64,000 bases of DNA from Flavobacterium cheongpyeongense (GCF_003202435.1 NZ_QJHK01000014.1:83233-147232), one strand, 5' to 3'; numbered from the stretch's first letter, positions 35,324 through 44,240 are shown. Notes: generated from the sequence alone by a model not told the origin. A program made the numbers and translations.

Positions 35324-36802
35324 TTAAAATTCTTTAGGACTTTCTATAAACATTTCTCTTCCAAAGCGACGCATTGCTTTTGAATCTGTGAAATAAGGAA
35401 GTCTTTGACCTTTCTCAGTTTGTATTCTTTTTCCGGTTGAACCTGTAATTTTCGAGATTGCAATATTTAGTAAAGGCTCAGATGCATTACCCAAAATCCC
35501 ATAGCTGCTTACATATTCTTCTTGCGCAAAAGTAGGTGTTAATCCACTTGTATAATCTCCAAAATTTTGAGCATTCGTAATTTTAAATACTAAAGGCTGC
35601 ATCGCATATTTATGAGTAGGATTTACTTTTATTTTTGTTAGGGTCTCTGAATCATAAACTGTAAAAGAACCAACATTTTTGCCTACAGTTGTTTCTCCAA
35701 TTTGCACTACATTGATATACGGCTTCAAACCATTTATAACCAATTCACTGGCTGAAGCTGTGCTTTCAGTCGTTATAATATAAACCGTATTTAAATTTAA
35801 ACTATTTAGTGTGGCTTCGCTATTTGTTTTGTCGGTAAATCTTTCATTTAATGATTCTAATTCATCGCTGGTTAAGCCAGTCATTTGTTTGGTGTTATAT
35901 TGTCTTTTAGAAAACACCTGTCCGTTAAATTGCCCTGTAATCATACTTGCCAATAACGTTGCAGAACGAACAGAACCTCCGCCATTATACCTTAAATCCA
36001 GAACCAGGTCTGTAACACCGCCTGTTTTAAGTTGTGCAAAAGCCTGATTTAGCTCATCATCATATTCTGCATAAAAACCATTATACATTAAATAGCCTAT
36101 TTTGTGGCTTCCAGAAGTAATTACTTTATTGACTAAAATTGGATTTTCTTCTAAAATAGTTTTTGTCAATGCGACTGATTTCCCATTTGAGACTATAGCG
36201 CCATTGCTGTTAAACTCAGCTAAATTTAAAGTATAGCTATCTGAATCCAATAACAACTTTTCGTAATTTGAAACTGTAAGCTGTGTTCCGTTAACTTTTG
36301 TGAACAAATCGCCACGTTTAATATCTTTTTTTGAAGCGTCTGAGTTAGGAATGATATATCGAATATATCCTACCAAATTGTCTGACCCTTTTTCTATGTA
36401 GCTCAGCCTGAAATCAATACCTGGGTTTTTTGTAATTCCGTTTAATTCCTGTTCTAAAACAGTATAGTCATCTACAATCCAGCTAAAACGATCGATTGCG
36501 TCCCCATTCGGATATTTGCTCTCCGGTTTGTTTAATAAATCCTCAAATAAATCTTCCGGTTTTGAATATCCTTTCAAAAAAGAATCAAAATCCTCCTGAC
36601 TAGCAAAACGGTTATCTGCTAAATCAGGAACATCGTCCTGCCATAAATAAACTTCATTCAATCCTGTCCAGATAAAATTATTTATTTCTAATTTTTGTAA
36701 GGCACTGTACGTTTGCTTGTCAACATCATCCTTATCATCACAAGATTGCAAACTAAATGCAACTAAAAAAAAGTAAACGAGGCTTCTTAATATATTTTTC
36801 AT
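35324..36802 (-). CDS. S41 family peptidase lipoprotein (C-terminal processing protease type)
   Basis: Envelope serine protease of the tail-specific (CtpA) family, 492 residues. Lipoprotein signal MKNILRSLVYFFLVAFSLQS followed by Cys21. N-terminal helical region, a PDZ-like segment (~155-205, GDLFTKVNGTQLTV), then the protease core: LVLDLRYNGGGSV, catalytic Ser in TESTASASELVINGL and the general-base Lys in GETTVGKNVGSF. Both catalytic residues are present. It likely cleaves envelope proteins, target unknown. Transcribed alone toward the ABC-F terminator. Confidence 0.92.
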   Translation of the reverse strand: MKNILRSLVYFFLVAFSLQSCDDKDDVDKQTYSALQKLEINNFIWTGLNEVYLWQDDVPDLADNRFASQEDFDSFLKGYSKPEDLFEDLLNKPESKYPNGDAIDRFSWIVDDYTVLEQELNGITKNPGIDFRLSYIEKGSDNLVGYIRYIIPNSDASKKDIKRGDLFTKVNGTQLTVSNYEKLLLDSDSYTLNLAEFNSNGAIVSNGKSVALTKTILEENPILVNKVITSGSHKIGYLMYNGFYAEYDDELNQAFAQLKTGGVTDLVLDLRYNGGGSVRSATLLASMITGQFNGQVFSKRQYNTKQMTGLTSDELESLNERFTDKTNSEATLNSLNLNTVYIITTESTASASELVINGLKPYINVVQIGETTVGKNVGSFTVYDSETLTKIKVNPTHKYAMQPLVFKITNAQNFGDYTSGLTPTFAQEEYVSSYGILGNASEPLLNIAISKITGSTGKRIQTEKGQRLPYFTDSKAMRRFGREMFIESPKEF

Positions 36803-37031
36803 AAAATAGGGGTTTCAATATAGTATAAACGTAAAAATAGTACCTTTAGTTTTAACTATAAAAAAAATATAGTTTTTTTACTTGCCTTGTAACAAAAATA
36901 ATACTGTCTCGTCTTGACTATATAAGCTAACCAACCATTTTTGATTCATAAAATGACTGACAGTAAAATTTTCAAAGCATTGATTAATAATATATGAATT
37001 ACATATAGCAAATCAAAACAAAAAACCAGAT

Positions 37032-37541
37032 ATGAACCAGGTCGTATTTATAGAATTAATAAATCCTTTTAAAGACAAAGTTTTTCGTCTGGCAAAAAGA
37101 TTATTGACAAGTACAGAAGAAGCCGAAGATGCAACTCAGGAAGTAATGGTGAAATTATGGAACAAAAAAGACAATTTAGACACATATAATAATATTGAAG
37201 CTGTGGCGATGACCATGACAAAAAATTATTGTCTGGATCAGTTGAAATCTAAAAGAGCTGATAATCTTAAAATTGTACATAATAATTTTACAGACAGACA
37301 GCCTCAGTTAGATAAAAAATTAGAGGATGCTGACAGTCTGGAATGGGTGGGGAAAATAATCGGTCAATTACCGGAACAATTACAGATATTAATCCAGTTG
37401 CGCGATGTTGAGCAATATGAATTTGAAGAAATTGCAAAAATTGTCAACATGAACGAAACGGCTATTAGGGTAGCACTTTCAAGAGCACGAAAAAAAATAC
37501 GGGAATCAATGATTAATACACACAGTTATGGAATTAAATAA
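37032..37541 (+). CDS. ECF-type RNA polymerase sigma factor
   Basis: Alternative sigma factor, 169 residues. Region 2: FRLAKRLLTSTEEAEDATQE and VMVKLWNKKDNL. Region 4: LPEQLQILIQLRDVEQYEFE followed by EIAKIVNMNETAIRVALSRA, a helix-turn-helix. It directs transcription of its own regulon and probably of this operon. The downstream membrane protein gene overlaps its end by 14 bases, as for a cognate anti-sigma factor. The subtype and signal are unknown. Confidence 0.92.
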   Translation: MNQVVFIELINPFKDKVFRLAKRLLTSTEEAEDATQEVMVKLWNKKDNLDTYNNIEAVAMTMTKNYCLDQLKSKRADNLKIVHNNFTDRQPQLDKKLEDADSLEWVGKIIGQLPEQLQILIQLRDVEQYEFEEIAKIVNMNETAIRVALSRARKKIRESMINTHSYGIK

Positions 37542-37986
37542 AATAGAAAATAGACTAGAAAAATACTTTCAGGGAGAAACTTCTGTTGCTGAAGAAAACG
37601 AATTAAAAGCATATTTTTCTTCGCCAAATGTTGCGCAGCATTTAAAGCAATATCAGTCGATTTTTGGATATTTTTCTCAGGAAAAAGAACAAAAAATGAC
37701 GCAGGAGATTCCACTACAAACTAAAAAACGAAATGTGACGTGGTTATCAATTGTGGCTTCAATTGTATTTTTACTGGGAATCGGGAGCTTTTATTATTTG
37801 AGTAACAATAGTACAAATGCTGTCGTGGCAAAATCAGAATTAGGGACATACAATAATCCTGAGGAAGCTTTTGTTGCAACGCAAAAAGCTTTGGCTTTAT
37901 TGTCAAACAATGTGAATGCAGGTATAGAAAGCGTACATTATATTAAAGAGTACGAGCAATCTAAAAATAAAATTTTTAAACAATAA
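37528..37986 (+). CDS. Single-pass membrane protein, probable anti-sigma factor
   Basis: A 152-residue protein with a soluble N-terminal part (~1-68, LEKYFQGETSVAEENELKAY resembling a short zinc-less anti-sigma helix bundle), one membrane helix (VTWLSIVASIVFLLGIGSFYYL, about 70-91) and a short periplasmic tail. The N-in topology, the 14-base overlap with the sigma gene and family precedent in flavobacteria make it the likely cognate anti-sigma factor. No HxxxCxxC motif. Function is inference from position. Confidence 0.75.
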   Translation: MELNKIENRLEKYFQGETSVAEENELKAYFSSPNVAQHLKQYQSIFGYFSQEKEQKMTQEIPLQTKKRNVTWLSIVASIVFLLGIGSFYYLSNNSTNAVVAKSELGTYNNPEEAFVATQKALALLSNNVNAGIESVHYIKEYEQSKNKIFKQ

Positions 37987-38003
37987 ACTTAATTTAACAC
38001 AAT

Positions 38004-38531
38004 ATGAAAAATTTCATTATAACAGTAGTTTTAGCTTTTTTTACGCATGTTTTTTATGCGCAAAATGCATTTGATAAATTTGATGGTCAGGATGATGTAA
38101 CGTCGGTAATTGTCAATAAAAAAATGTTTGACATCATGAGTAAGGTCAAAGTGGATGCTTCTGATAAAGAAACCCAGCAATACATGAACCTCATTAAAAA
38201 GCTGGATAATTTAAAAGTGTTCACTACGAAAAATCCAAAAATTGAAGCAGAGATGAAGCTTTCTGCTGATAAATACATTAAAACTGCCAGTTTAGAAGAA
38301 TTGATGCGTATTAGTGAAAGTGGTAAAAATGTAAAAATATACGTTAAATCCGGCGCCAGTGATACCAAAATAAAAGAATTGTTTATGTTTATTGATGGAG
38401 CTAAAAATGAAGATACTGTTTTGCTGTCTTTAACCGGAAACTTTGATTTAAATGAAATATCGGTACTAACTGATAAAATGCAGCTTCCGGGCGGGGCAGA
38501 TTTGAAAAAAGCTTCAAAAACCAAAAAATAA
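38004..38531 (+). CDS. DUF4252 domain-containing secreted protein
   Basis: A 175-residue periplasmic or surface protein. Signal peptide MKNFIITVVLAFFTHVFYAQ. The mature part fits DUF4252: FDKFDGQDDVTSVIVNKKMF, LKVFTTKNPKI, MFIDGAKNEDTVLLSLTGNF, and ends with a basic tail. The family's role is unknown; members often occur as pairs behind ECF sigma/anti-sigma genes, exactly as here. It lies 17 bases after the membrane protein gene and one base before the next DUF4252 gene. Confidence 0.85.
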   Translation: MKNFIITVVLAFFTHVFYAQNAFDKFDGQDDVTSVIVNKKMFDIMSKVKVDASDKETQQYMNLIKKLDNLKVFTTKNPKIEAEMKLSADKYIKTASLEELMRISESGKNVKIYVKSGASDTKIKELFMFIDGAKNEDTVLLSLTGNFDLNEISVLTDKMQLPGGADLKKASKTKK

Positions 38532-38532
38532 A

Positions 38533-39069
38533 ATGAAAACGAATATCTTTATATCTGCCTTTTTGGTATTATTGACTTTGGTAAGTTGTGATTCTGAGCC
38601 CTCATTGCAAAAGTATTTTGTGGAAAATACCGAAAAAAAAGATTTTATCTCACTAGATGTTTCGCCTACTATTTTAAATGTAGATAAAGCAAAATTATCC
38701 CTGAAACAATCCGAAGCTTTAAACTCTTTCGAGAAAATGAATATTTTGGCTTTTAAGGCAAATGATAAAAATCAGGCGCAATTTGAAACAGAGAGAGCTA
38801 AGGTAAAAGCAATTTTAGAAAATCCTAAATATCAGGAATTGATGAAGGTTGGTTCTGGTAAAGATGGTGCTTCTGTAAGTTTTGTAGGGAATGATGATAA
38901 CATAGAAGAATTTGTGATTTTTGCAAACAGGAAAGAAAATGGTTTTGCGGTTGTTCGTGTTTTAGGAAAAAATATGAATCCGAATAATATTATGACTTTA
39001 ATGTCTGTTCTGAAGCAATCAAAAATCGATATGGAACAATTAAAACCGTTACAGCAGTTAGTTAAATAA
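38533..39069 (+). CDS. DUF4252 domain-containing lipoprotein
   Basis: Second DUF4252 member, 178 residues. MKTNIFISAFLVLLTLVSCD has a lipobox (LVSC), so it is membrane-anchored while its partner is free. The core repeats the family pattern (YFVENTEKKDFISLDVSPTI, EEFVIFANRKENGFAVVRVL). It starts one base after the previous stop, so translation is coupled. The pair may interact as a periplasmic sensor for the sigma system (inference). Confidence 0.85.
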   Translation: MKTNIFISAFLVLLTLVSCDSEPSLQKYFVENTEKKDFISLDVSPTILNVDKAKLSLKQSEALNSFEKMNILAFKANDKNQAQFETERAKVKAILENPKYQELMKVGSGKDGASVSFVGNDDNIEEFVIFANRKENGFAVVRVLGKNMNPNNIMTLMSVLKQSKIDMEQLKPLQQLVK

Positions 39070-39086
39070 TGTATCTTAGTGAAAAC

Positions 39087-39254
39087 AAAAGAGGCTGTCC
39101 GAAAAGTAAAATGAATTGTTGTATTTCTTTGTTTCAATGGTAGTTTAGTGAAAAAAATGTCTTCTAAAAGAGTTTTTACTGATATATAGTTAATAAAAAA
39201 CCCTGAAAATTATTAATAATTTTCAGGGTTTTACTTTTCGGACACCCTCTTTTT
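39087..39254. mobile_element. MITE-like element with 25-bp inverted ends
   Basis: About 168 bases without a gene. The left end AAAAGAGGCTGTCCGAAAAG (then TAAAA, 39087-39111) is the inverse of the right end (39230-39254) with one mismatch. It contains a strong hairpin (AAACCCTGAAAATT / AATTTTCAGGGTTT, 39199-39231), which probably terminates the DUF4252 operon and, on the other strand, the carB transcript. The same terminal sequence recurs at 6489-6520. No transposase gene lies in the window for it; a target duplication was not resolved. Confidence 0.65.
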
Positions 39255-39270
39255 ATACCTGTATTTGAAA

Positions 39271-42126
39271 TTACTTGCTCAAATACATTTTTCTTCTGGA
39301 GTACAATTCGTAGAACTGATCATCTTTTAAGTCGTCAATAAACAGGATACTTTCTCCTGTAGATTTCATTTCAGGCCCTAATGCTTTGTTTACATTTTTA
39401 AATTTGCTGAAAGAGAAAACCGGCTGTTTGATGGCATATCCATTTAATTTTGGATTGAAATCAAAATCAGTTACTTTCTTTTCTCCCAACATTACCTTGG
39501 TGGCGTAGTTCACATAAGGCTCTCCATAAGCTTTAGCAATAAACGGAACCGTTCTGGAAGCCCTTGGGTTTGCCTCAATAATATAAACTGTGTCGTCTTT
39601 TATTGCAAACTGAATATTGATTAAGCCTACTGTTTTTAAAGCTCGGGCTATTTTTTCGGTATGGTCTTTAATTTGCTGCATTACAAATTCTCCTAAGTTA
39701 AAAGGAGGTAAGGTTGCATTACTGTCTCCAGAGTGTACTCCACAAGGTTCAATATGCTCCATTATTCCAATGATGTAAACATTTCCGTCAGCGTCACAAA
39801 TGGCATCAGCTTCAGCTTCAATTGCTCCGGCTAAATAATGATCTAACAATAGTTTATTTCCGGGAATTGATTTCAATAAATTGATAACATGCTCTTCTAG
39901 TTCTTTTTTATTGATTACAATCTTCATTCCCTGACCTCCTAATACATAAGACGGACGTATCAATAATGGGAAGTCTAAAGTATCCGCAAGGGCAGAAGCC
40001 TCATCAGCGGTTTCTGCAATTCCAAATTTAGGGAAAGGAATATGTAATTCTGTTAACAGGTCTGAGAATCTTCCTCTGTCTTCGGCTAAATCAAGCGCAT
40101 CAAAACTGGTTCCGATGATTTTCACACCGTATTTAGATAATTTTTCAGCAAGTTTTAGAGCCGTCTGACCACCCAACTGAACAATTACACCTTCTGGTTT
40201 TTCATGTTGAATGATGTCGTAGATATGTTCCCAGAAAACCGGTTCAAAATATAATTTATCTGCAGTGTCAAAATCTGTAGAAACTGTTTCAGGGTTACAG
40301 TTGATCATGATAGTTTCGTAACCACATTCTTTTGCAGCAAGTACACCGTGTACACAAGAGTAATCAAATTCAATTCCCTGTCCGATTCTGTTTGGTCCGG
40401 AACCTAAAACAATGATTTTCTTTTTATCGGTTACAATGCTTTCGTTATCTACATAACGTTCTCCGTTTGCTTTTTCTATTTCAGCCTCAAATGTCGAGTA
40501 GTAATATGGTGTTTGTGCTTTAAATTCTGCGGCACAAGTATCAACCAGTTTAAAAACACGATTGATTTTCTGATCCATACGCAAAGTATGTACTTCGCTT
40601 TCCAGACAGTTCATCATGTGCGCAATTTGTCTGTCGGCAAAACCTTTTTGTTTTGCTTCAAGCAGTAAATCTTTTGGAAGATTGGAAACTTTATAATTTG
40701 AAATTTCTTTCTCCAGTGTATAAAGCTCTTCGTATTGTTTTAAGAACCACATATCAATTTTTGTGATTTCATGAATGCGGCTCAAGGGAATTCCCATTGC
40801 AATTGCATCATAAATTACAAAAACACGATCCCAGCTGGCAAAAGTCAGTTTCTCGATAATTTGTTCGTAATTGGTGTATCCTTTTCCGTCGGCACCTAAA
40901 CCATTTCGTTTAATTTCTAGTGATTGTGTTGCTTTGTGTAAAGCTTCCTGGAACGAACGTCCAATTCCCATTACTTCTCCAACAGATTTCATCTGAAGGC
41001 CTAAAGTTCTGTCGGCACCTTCGAATTTATCAAAGTTCCAACGTGGTATTTTTACAATTACATAATCTAAAGTCGGTTCAAATAAAGCCGAAGTTGATTT
41101 TGTAATCTGGTTTTGTAACTCATCTAAGTTGTATCCTAAGGCGAGTTTAGAAGCAATTTTTGCAATCGGATACCCAGTTGCTTTCGATGCTAAAGCAGAG
41201 GAACGAGACACACGAGGATTGATTTCGATGGCTACAATATCTTCTTTTTCGTCAGGTGAAACCGCAAACTGTACGTTACATCCTCCGGCAAAGTTCCCAA
41301 TACTGCGCATCATTAAGATTGCGTAATCACGTAATTTTTGGAAAGTGGTATCAGATAATGTCATTGCAGGAGCAACTGTAATCGAATCTCCGGTATGAAT
41401 TCCCATTGGATCCATATTTTCGATTGAACAGATAATCACAACATTATCGTTTTTATCCCTCAAAAGTTCCAATTCATATTCTTTCCATCCTAGTAAAGCT
41501 TTGTCAATCAGTACTTCGTGAATTGGAGACATTTCTAATCCGTAGGTTAGTTTTTCATCAAATTCTTCTTTAGTGTGTACAAAAGCAGCTCCGGTTCCTC
41601 CAAGTGTAAATGAAGGACGGATTACTAACGGGAACCCAAACTCCTGAGCAATTTCTTTACCTTCAAGGAAAGATGTTGCCGTTTTGGCTGGTGCAGTGGG
41701 TACATTTATTTTTTGAAGTAATTGTTTGAATTGTTCCCTGTCTTCGGTAATGTTAATAGCATTGACATCAACACCAATCATTCGTACTCCGAAATCCTGC
41801 CAGATTCCTTTTTCATCAGCTTCCAGGCATAAATTCAAAGCTGTTTGTCCTCCCATTGTTGGTAAAACAGCATCAATTTGCGGATGTTCCTTTAGAATTT
41901 CAATAATCGATTTTGTAGTTAGTGGTTTCAAATAAATATGATCGGCCATACTTGGGTCGGTCATAATTGTTGCTGGATTCGAGTTTATCAAGATAACTTC
42001 AATTCCTTCTTCACGAATAGAACGGGCAGATTGAGATCCTGCATAGTCGAATTCGCAAGCTTGACCAATAACGATAGGTCCTGAACCTATTATTAAAACG
42101 GATTTTATTGATGTGTCTTTAGGCAT
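39271..42126 (-). CDS. carB: Carbamoyl-phosphate synthase large subunit (no C-terminal regulatory domain)
   Basis: Makes carbamoyl phosphate from bicarbonate, ammonia (via CarA) and two ATP, for pyrimidine and arginine synthesis. 951 residues: two ATP-grasp halves (N-terminal VLIIGSGPIVIGQACEFDYA, second IIVLGSGPNRIGQGIEFDYS), with EINPRVSRSSALASKATGYP and EANPRASRTVPFIAKAYGEP. It ends soon after GPEMKSTGESILFIDDL, about 120 residues short of E. coli CarB (1073), so the C-terminal MGS-like allosteric domain (UMP/IMP/ornithine site) is absent. No carA nearby. Confidence 0.96.
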   Translation of the reverse strand: MPKDTSIKSVLIIGSGPIVIGQACEFDYAGSQSARSIREEGIEVILINSNPATIMTDPSMADHIYLKPLTTKSIIEILKEHPQIDAVLPTMGGQTALNLCLEADEKGIWQDFGVRMIGVDVNAINITEDREQFKQLLQKINVPTAPAKTATSFLEGKEIAQEFGFPLVIRPSFTLGGTGAAFVHTKEEFDEKLTYGLEMSPIHEVLIDKALLGWKEYELELLRDKNDNVVIICSIENMDPMGIHTGDSITVAPAMTLSDTTFQKLRDYAILMMRSIGNFAGGCNVQFAVSPDEKEDIVAIEINPRVSRSSALASKATGYPIAKIASKLALGYNLDELQNQITKSTSALFEPTLDYVIVKIPRWNFDKFEGADRTLGLQMKSVGEVMGIGRSFQEALHKATQSLEIKRNGLGADGKGYTNYEQIIEKLTFASWDRVFVIYDAIAMGIPLSRIHEITKIDMWFLKQYEELYTLEKEISNYKVSNLPKDLLLEAKQKGFADRQIAHMMNCLESEVHTLRMDQKINRVFKLVDTCAAEFKAQTPYYYSTFEAEIEKANGERYVDNESIVTDKKKIIVLGSGPNRIGQGIEFDYSCVHGVLAAKECGYETIMINCNPETVSTDFDTADKLYFEPVFWEHIYDIIQHEKPEGVIVQLGGQTALKLAEKLSKYGVKIIGTSFDALDLAEDRGRFSDLLTELHIPFPKFGIAETADEASALADTLDFPLLIRPSYVLGGQGMKIVINKKELEEHVINLLKSIPGNKLLLDHYLAGAIEAEADAICDADGNVYIIGIMEHIEPCGVHSGDSNATLPPFNLGEFVMQQIKDHTEKIARALKTVGLINIQFAIKDDTVYIIEANPRASRTVPFIAKAYGEPYVNYATKVMLGEKKVTDFDFNPKLNGYAIKQPVFSFSKFKNVNKALGPEMKSTGESILFIDDLKDDQFYELYSRRKMYLSK

Positions 42127-42222
42127 TTTGTATGTATTGTGTAGTTGTTTTTGGTATTCAAAAACATTCGTAGTACTTTAAAAACTAGAATGTTAAATTT
42201 TTTTAATGACAAGGTATAAAAA

Positions 42223-42250
42223 AAGGCGATACTAAAAAAGTAATCGCCTT
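42223..42250 (-). terminator. Terminator of rpmH
   Basis: AAGGCGATTACT / AGTATCGCCTT stem followed on the minus strand by TTTTTTTATACC, 20 bases after the rpmH stop. Confidence 0.8.
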
Positions 42251-42269
42251 ATGTATGTTTATACAAACA

Positions 42270-42431
42270 TTATTTTTTGTGTCTAGGCTCGCTAGAAACA
42301 GTCAATTTATGTCTTCCTTTAGCTCTTCTACGTGCTAGAACTTTTCTTCCATTCGCAGAAGCCATTCTGTCCATAAATCCGTGCTTATTTCTTCTTTTTC
42401 TTTTCGATGGTTGAAATGTTCTTTTGCTCAT
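42270..42431 (-). CDS. rpmH: 50S ribosomal protein L34
   Basis: Ribosomal large-subunit protein, 53 residues. Minus-strand ATG at 42431 gives MSKRTFQPSKRKRRNKHGFM, then DRMASANGRKVLARRRAKGR and a short HKLTVSSEPRHKK tail ending in TAA at 42270. The first 44 residues are the universal L34 sequence; the tail extension is usual for Bacteroidota. It has a consensus promoter 75 bases upstream and its own terminator. Confidence 0.97.
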   Translation of the reverse strand: MSKRTFQPSKRKRRNKHGFMDRMASANGRKVLARRRAKGRHKLTVSSEPRHKK

Positions 42432-42505
42432 TGCTTTGTATCTTTAAAAATGGTGTCTAATATCTCTTTTCTGATTTTGAATATCGTTATTCGAAAACCG
42501 AGTGC

Positions 42506-42534
42506 AAATATACAAAGACTTTTTTTTCTGGCAA
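42506..42534 (-). promoter_or_regulatory. Promoter of rpmH
   Basis: Minus strand TTG (42534-42532), 18 bases, TATATTTG (42513-42506). Full consensus. Confidence 0.75.
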
Positions 42535-42568
42535 GTACTTTAATAAAAATATTTTTAATTCATTTTAC

Positions 42569-42576
42569 TATATTTG
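42569..42576 (+). promoter_or_regulatory. Promoter -7 box for the TPR protein gene
   Basis: TATATTTG, 22 bases before ATG 42599, divergent from the rpmH promoter. Confidence 0.55.
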
Positions 42577-42598
42577 CAATCACAAATATACATCTATT

Positions 42599-43114
42599 AT
42601 GTTTCATAAAAATATTAAACTTATCTTGGCCGGACTTCTTGTAGTCGCTGGCATTTGGCAATTTACAGACAGCAATATCGGGAATGGAATTTTTCTTATT
42701 TTGCTGACTGCAATTCCTGTTTTTTTTTACTTTAAAAATGAATTTATCCTTTTGGCTTTCCTTAAATTAAGAAAACAAGACTTCGAGGGCGCTAAAAAAT
42801 GGCTGGCATACATTAAAAACCCAGAAACTGCTTTAGTAAGAAAGCAACAAGGATACTTTAATTATCTTCACGGAATTATGTTATCTCAGACAAATATCAA
42901 CCAGGCCGAGAAACATTTCAAAAAAGCAATTGAACTTGGTTTGTCTATGGATATGGATCTGGCTGTAGCTAAATTAAACCTTGCCGGAGTTGCCATGTCA
43001 CGCAGAAGAAAATTAGAAGCTACTAATTTATTAAACGAAGCTAAGAAATTAGACAAACAAGGCATGCTGAAAGAGCAAATTGCAATGATGAAAGAGCAAA
43101 TGAAGAAAATCTAA
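42599..43114 (+). CDS. Membrane-anchored TPR-like protein
   Basis: A 171-residue protein: two membrane helices at the N-terminus (IKLILAGLLVVAGIWQFT and IFLILLTAIPVFFYF), then a helical cytosolic part with TPR-like pairs (LRKQDFEGAKKWLAYIKNPE, QAEKHFKKAIELGLSMDMDL, KLEATNLLNEAKKLDKQGML). It is likely a scaffold; no catalytic motif. No known family name comes to mind beyond tetratricopeptide-like. It has its own promoter and terminator and is divergent from rpmH. Confidence 0.75.
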   Translation: MFHKNIKLILAGLLVVAGIWQFTDSNIGNGIFLILLTAIPVFFYFKNEFILLAFLKLRKQDFEGAKKWLAYIKNPETALVRKQQGYFNYLHGIMLSQTNINQAEKHFKKAIELGLSMDMDLAVAKLNLAGVAMSRRRKLEATNLLNEAKKLDKQGMLKEQIAMMKEQMKKI

Positions 43115-43139
43115 AAATTTTCTGAAATTTCAATATTTT

Positions 43140-43177
43140 AAATCCCAAATTCCAATTAGGCATTTGGGATTTTTTTG
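43140..43177 (+). terminator. Terminator of the TPR protein gene
   Basis: AAATCCCAAAT / ATTTGGGATTT stem with T run. Confidence 0.85.
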
Positions 43178-43207
43178 TTTTATAATTTCAAATGGAATTT
43201 AATTTGA

Positions 43208-43283
43208 AGCTATTTCCTGCTCTCCTTCCAATCTTTTATGACGAACCCAGGCACAAAAGGATTTTCCCTCCCATCTGGGCTAG
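43208..43283. repeat. Dispersed palindromic repeat, copy 4
   Basis: AGCTATTTCCTGCTCTCC at the left, CAATCTTTTATG ... CACAAAAGGATTTT in the middle, CCCATCTGGGCTAG at the right. Nearest to the copy at 29851-29934. Confidence 0.7.
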
Positions 43284-43318
43284 AAATTTAGGCACCATAA
43301 ACCTTTTATCATCCTATT

Positions 43319-43383
43319 TGTCAGGCTGAGCGAAGTCGAAGCCTTTTTGAATCTCAAAGCCTTCGACTTCGCTCAGGGTGACA
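43319..43383. repeat. Long GAGCGAAGTCGAAG inverted repeat
   Basis: Twenty-five-base arms (TGTCAGGCTGAGCGAAGTCG then AAGCC / GGCTTCGACTTCGCTC type, two mismatches) around a 25-base loop. Palindromes of this sequence are common between genes of Bacteroidota. It lies just after repeat copy 4 and could terminate the convergent hydrolase transcript. Confidence 0.7.
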
Positions 43384-43401
43384 ATAGTACTAAACATTAT
43401 T

Positions 43402-44061
43402 TTACTGCTCCAATATTAGCGAAGGTAAATTCTCATTCAGCCATTTGTATTTATTGAGAATCATAATATGAGTCCCTCCCTTTACAACAATACAGCTATT
43501 GATATATTTTATAGGAAAAACATCATCCTGATCACCATGGATATGGATTACTTTCTCATCGATTTTGCTTCTGTTCCAACAAATCACAGATTCTACTGCC
43601 CATTGCAAATAATTCAGGTCACGAACTGCTAAAAATTTCTCATATAACTTAATACGTTTGTTTACTTTTTCTCCAAAAGAATATTTTGCTAGATTCTCAA
43701 TATTCAAAATAAGTTTCATCGGAATCAGTTTGTAAGCTTTAGTAGTTTTTCCGATTTTCATTCTCCTTGGGAATTCAGTGTTGCTTCTAACACTCGAAAT
43801 AATAATCACTTTTCGGGTTTCAATATGCCTTGCCATTTCCTGAACCAAAATCCCTCCAAAGGAAACTCCTATTAAGACAGGATTTTCATGTTTGATTTTT
43901 TTTGTGATTCGGAGGGCATAATCCGACAATGACTCTTTAGGATTTGGAATTTCCCATTCCAGCAGGCACGTTTCAAAAACATTTTCATCAAGATTGATTC
44001 TTTCAAAAATGGCCGGACTTGCCGCAAGACCAGGCATAAAATATACAGGTATTTTGCTCAT
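43402..44061 (-). CDS. Alpha/beta hydrolase
   Basis: A 219-residue cytosolic hydrolase of unknown substrate. Oxyanion region VYFMPGLAASPAIFE, nucleophile elbow GVSFGG (Ser ~88), acid residue in HIHGDQDDVFP and catalytic His in KGGTHIMIL complete the triad in the correct order. The lid region (~110-160) is Lys/Ile-rich. It is shorter than typical esterases but complete. The gene stands alone. Confidence 0.85.
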   Translation of the reverse strand: MSKIPVYFMPGLAASPAIFERINLDENVFETCLLEWEIPNPKESLSDYALRITKKIKHENPVLIGVSFGGILVQEMARHIETRKVIIISSVRSNTEFPRRMKIGKTTKAYKLIPMKLILNIENLAKYSFGEKVNKRIKLYEKFLAVRDLNYLQWAVESVICWNRSKIDEKVIHIHGDQDDVFPIKYINSCIVVKGGTHIMILNKYKWLNENLPSLILEQ

Positions 44062-44240
44062 TTGTTCAAAAAGGAATTATAATTACATTGCAATTTCAAT
44101 CTAAAATTACTTTTTTTTACCAATATGCACATCAAATCTTACACCTTAAATTTTGTATTTAAACAAATAAATATAAAAAGAGGAACAACTAATTTGAAAA
44201 TGTGTTTTTAAAAATAATTTTATATTGAAAATCAAATGAT

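Noticed and set aside
42381..42644. 87-codon plus-strand frame over rpmH
   Set aside because: Antisense shadow of rpmH and its promoter; no start signal or protein pattern.
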